Shown: in pieces, positions 24,375 through 25,069 of the stretch
Numbering within the stretch: position 1 is the stretch's first letter
How the letters are laid out: each line of letters begins with the position of its first letter
DNA from: a virus
Virus record (IMG/VR): IMGVR_UViG_3300044858_005604
Coordinates: 1-25,069 of that record
Reading direction: 5' to 3' (one strand)
Length of the DNA: 25,069 bases
Position numbers and translations under genes: made by a program
The notes under the pieces: model-generated
What the model was told of the DNA's origin: nothing
What the model saw: the letters and a program-made list of their open reading frames with translations, nothing else
The model's database searches: none

Positions 24375-24389
24375 AGTTTTTGCTACCGT
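24361..24389 (+). promoter_or_regulatory. Sigma70-like promoter predicting a leaderless mRNA
   Basis: TTGACA (24361-24366, perfect -35), exactly 17 bases, then TACCGT (24384-24389), which fits the actinobacterial -10 pattern TAnnnT. Six bases (ATAGGT) separate the -10 box from the ATG at 24396, so transcription would begin at or next to the A of the start codon. No ribosome site is present, consistent with a leaderless message. Confidence 0.75.
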
Positions 24390-24395
24390 ATAGGT

Positions 24396-24887
24396 ATGCA
24401 AACATTTGTACCGCTATTTGGCTCGGCGGACACTGCACAAGTTCTTGACCGCGCCCGTTTAAATAAGCAAGCCCTAGAAGGCTGGCAGATTCTGATGAAC
24501 CTTGTAGAACTGGATCCACAGGGTAATCACCGCACAGCCAAGGGCTGGCGTAACCACCCCGCCGTTAAGATGTGGCGAGGTCACGAGGGCGCTTTGGTGT
24601 CCTACATTCTTAAGATGGTCATGGAGTGGGAGAAACGTGGCTATAAATCCACGATTGGCACCAAGACTTTGATTACATACATACAGGCCGTTAAGCTTGG
24701 CCGCATTACTAGGGAAAGTCATCGCTACCCTGCTTGGATGAAAGACAGAGAATTATTTGCTCAGATTGCGTCTAGCCACAGGATGGCGCTGCTTAGTAAA
24801 GACTACGAGTGGTACTCGCAGTTTGGTTGGCCAGAAGACACGGGGTCGCGTCCGGCGTCTTATGACTATATTTGGCCAGTTTTGTAA
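24396..24887 (+). CDS. MSMEG_6728/pyrimidine-dimer glycosylase-type protein
   Basis: A 163-residue protein matching the family around MSMEG_6728 and Pfam Pyr_excise: MQTFVPLFGSADTAQVLDRARLNKQALEGWQIL, then GWRNHPAVKMWRGHEGALVSYI, a WxxRG helix, SHRMALLSKDYEWYSQFGWP and a final YDYIWPVL. Some family members are DNA glycosylase/AP lyases acting on UV pyrimidine dimers, as in T4 endonuclease V, whose N-terminal Thr is catalytic; here residue 2 is Gln, so catalysis is uncertain. Driven by its own promoter. Repair of UV damage would suit a phage in sunlit water, but that is inference. Confidence 0.72.
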   Translation: MQTFVPLFGSADTAQVLDRARLNKQALEGWQILMNLVELDPQGNHRTAKGWRNHPAVKMWRGHEGALVSYILKMVMEWEKRGYKSTIGTKTLITYIQAVKLGRITRESHRYPAWMKDRELFAQIASSHRMALLSKDYEWYSQFGWPEDTGSRPASYDYIWPVL

Positions 24888-24904
24888 TTTACGGTAACCT
24901 TACC

Positions 24905-24939
24905 TTTACGCCTTGTACATTTATTGTATGAGGCGTAAA
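24905..24939. promoter_or_regulatory. Perfect 9-bp inverted repeat around a -10 box and start codon
   Basis: TTTACGCCT (24905-24913) and AGGCGTAAA (24931-24939) are exact inverted copies with a 17-base centre. Between them lie TACATT (24916-24921, TAnnnT) and, six bases later, the ATG at 24928, the same box-to-ATG spacing as the upstream promoter. No clear -35 is seen (GGTAAC at 24893-24898 is the best 17-spaced match). It could be an operator on DNA or, if transcribed, a hairpin holding the start codon in its loop. Confidence 0.5.
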
Positions 24940-25069
24940 AAAGTTATTGCTGAGCCAGTCTGGCTAATGTGGGAAGGCGACGATTTTCCACGCAAACTAG
25001 ACTCTGACTCTTTAGTGTTTTATTTAAATGAGCACATTTATTTAGATTCCGATGACATTGCTAAGAAAT
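24928..25069 (+). CDS. Partial gene of unknown function, truncated at window end
   Basis: The first 47 codons are visible (MRRKKVIAEPVWLMWEGDDF, then PRKLDSDS, FYLNEHIYLDSDDIAKK). The frame is open to the last base. The N terminus is basic, the following part acidic and rich in Asp and hydrophobic residues. No family is recognised. The start is inside an inverted repeat and has no ribosome site, suggesting a leaderless or regulated message. Confidence 0.6.
   Translation, partial: MRRKKVIAEPVWLMWEGDDFPRKLDSDSLVFYLNEHIYLDSDDIAKK

Noticed and set aside
1-25069. tRNA genes, integrase, att site, lysis genes
   Set aside because: All gaps are too short for tRNAs, and no gene resembles an integrase, endolysin or holin; they may lie outside the window.

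Overview
The window is part of a tailed double-stranded DNA phage genome of siphovirus type. Every recognisable gene lies on the + strand, and genes are packed with 4-nt TAATG overlaps, exact abutments or short gaps. The gene order and several proteins (major capsid protein, Dit/Tal-like tail proteins, SNF2 helicase, Cas4-like nuclease, Sak4-like ATPase with an adjacent SSB, an MSMEG_6728-type protein) fit actinobacteriophages. The base composition is clearly lower in G+C than in classical Streptomyces or Mycobacterium phages. I infer a phage, probably environmental, of a low- or mid-GC aquatic actinobacterium; the host itself is not shown by the sequence.

Region 1 (1-5769) is the head and head-tail junction: the 5'-truncated major capsid protein, a second head-type structural protein, the major tail protein, a head-tail adaptor with an extra C-terminal beta domain, a 57-residue Pro/Glu-rich protein, and two connector/terminator-like proteins. 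Strong RNA hairpins follow the capsid, major tail and last connector genes. Region 2 (5844-16153) is the tail: tail assembly chaperones joined by a -1 ribosomal frameshift on a canonical CCCAAAT site, the tape measure protein, a Dit-like protein, a Tal/hub-like protein, a 1041-residue tail fibre (FN3 domains, 17 decapeptide repeats, C-terminal S74 chaperone), and a small conserved unknown with a possible zinc site.

Region 3 (16166-22609) is DNA replication and recombination: family A DNA polymerase with 3'-5' exonuclease, RuvC-like resolvase, SNF2-type helicase, Cas4-like PD-(D/E)XK nuclease, Sak4-like RecA-fold ATPase and a DUF669-like single-strand binding protein. A large inverted repeat separates the resolvase from the helicase, and a GC-rich hairpin closes the region. 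Region 4 (22666-25069) is accessory: a GT-B-like putative glycosyltransferase, a KOW/SH3-tail protein, a small unknown, an MSMEG_6728/pyrimidine-dimer-glycosylase-type protein driven by a clear sigma70-like promoter that predicts a leaderless mRNA, and a truncated gene whose start codon sits inside a perfect 9-bp inverted repeat.

No terminase, portal, lysis genes, integrase, tRNA, insertion sequence or CRISPR array is visible. There is no gene-free stretch longer than about 80 bases. The features most worth follow-up are the frameshift site, a beta module repeated in three virion proteins, the repeat-bearing fibre, the putative glycosyltransferase, the predicted leaderless promoters, and the strong CTA-leucine preference in the capsid and major tail genes.
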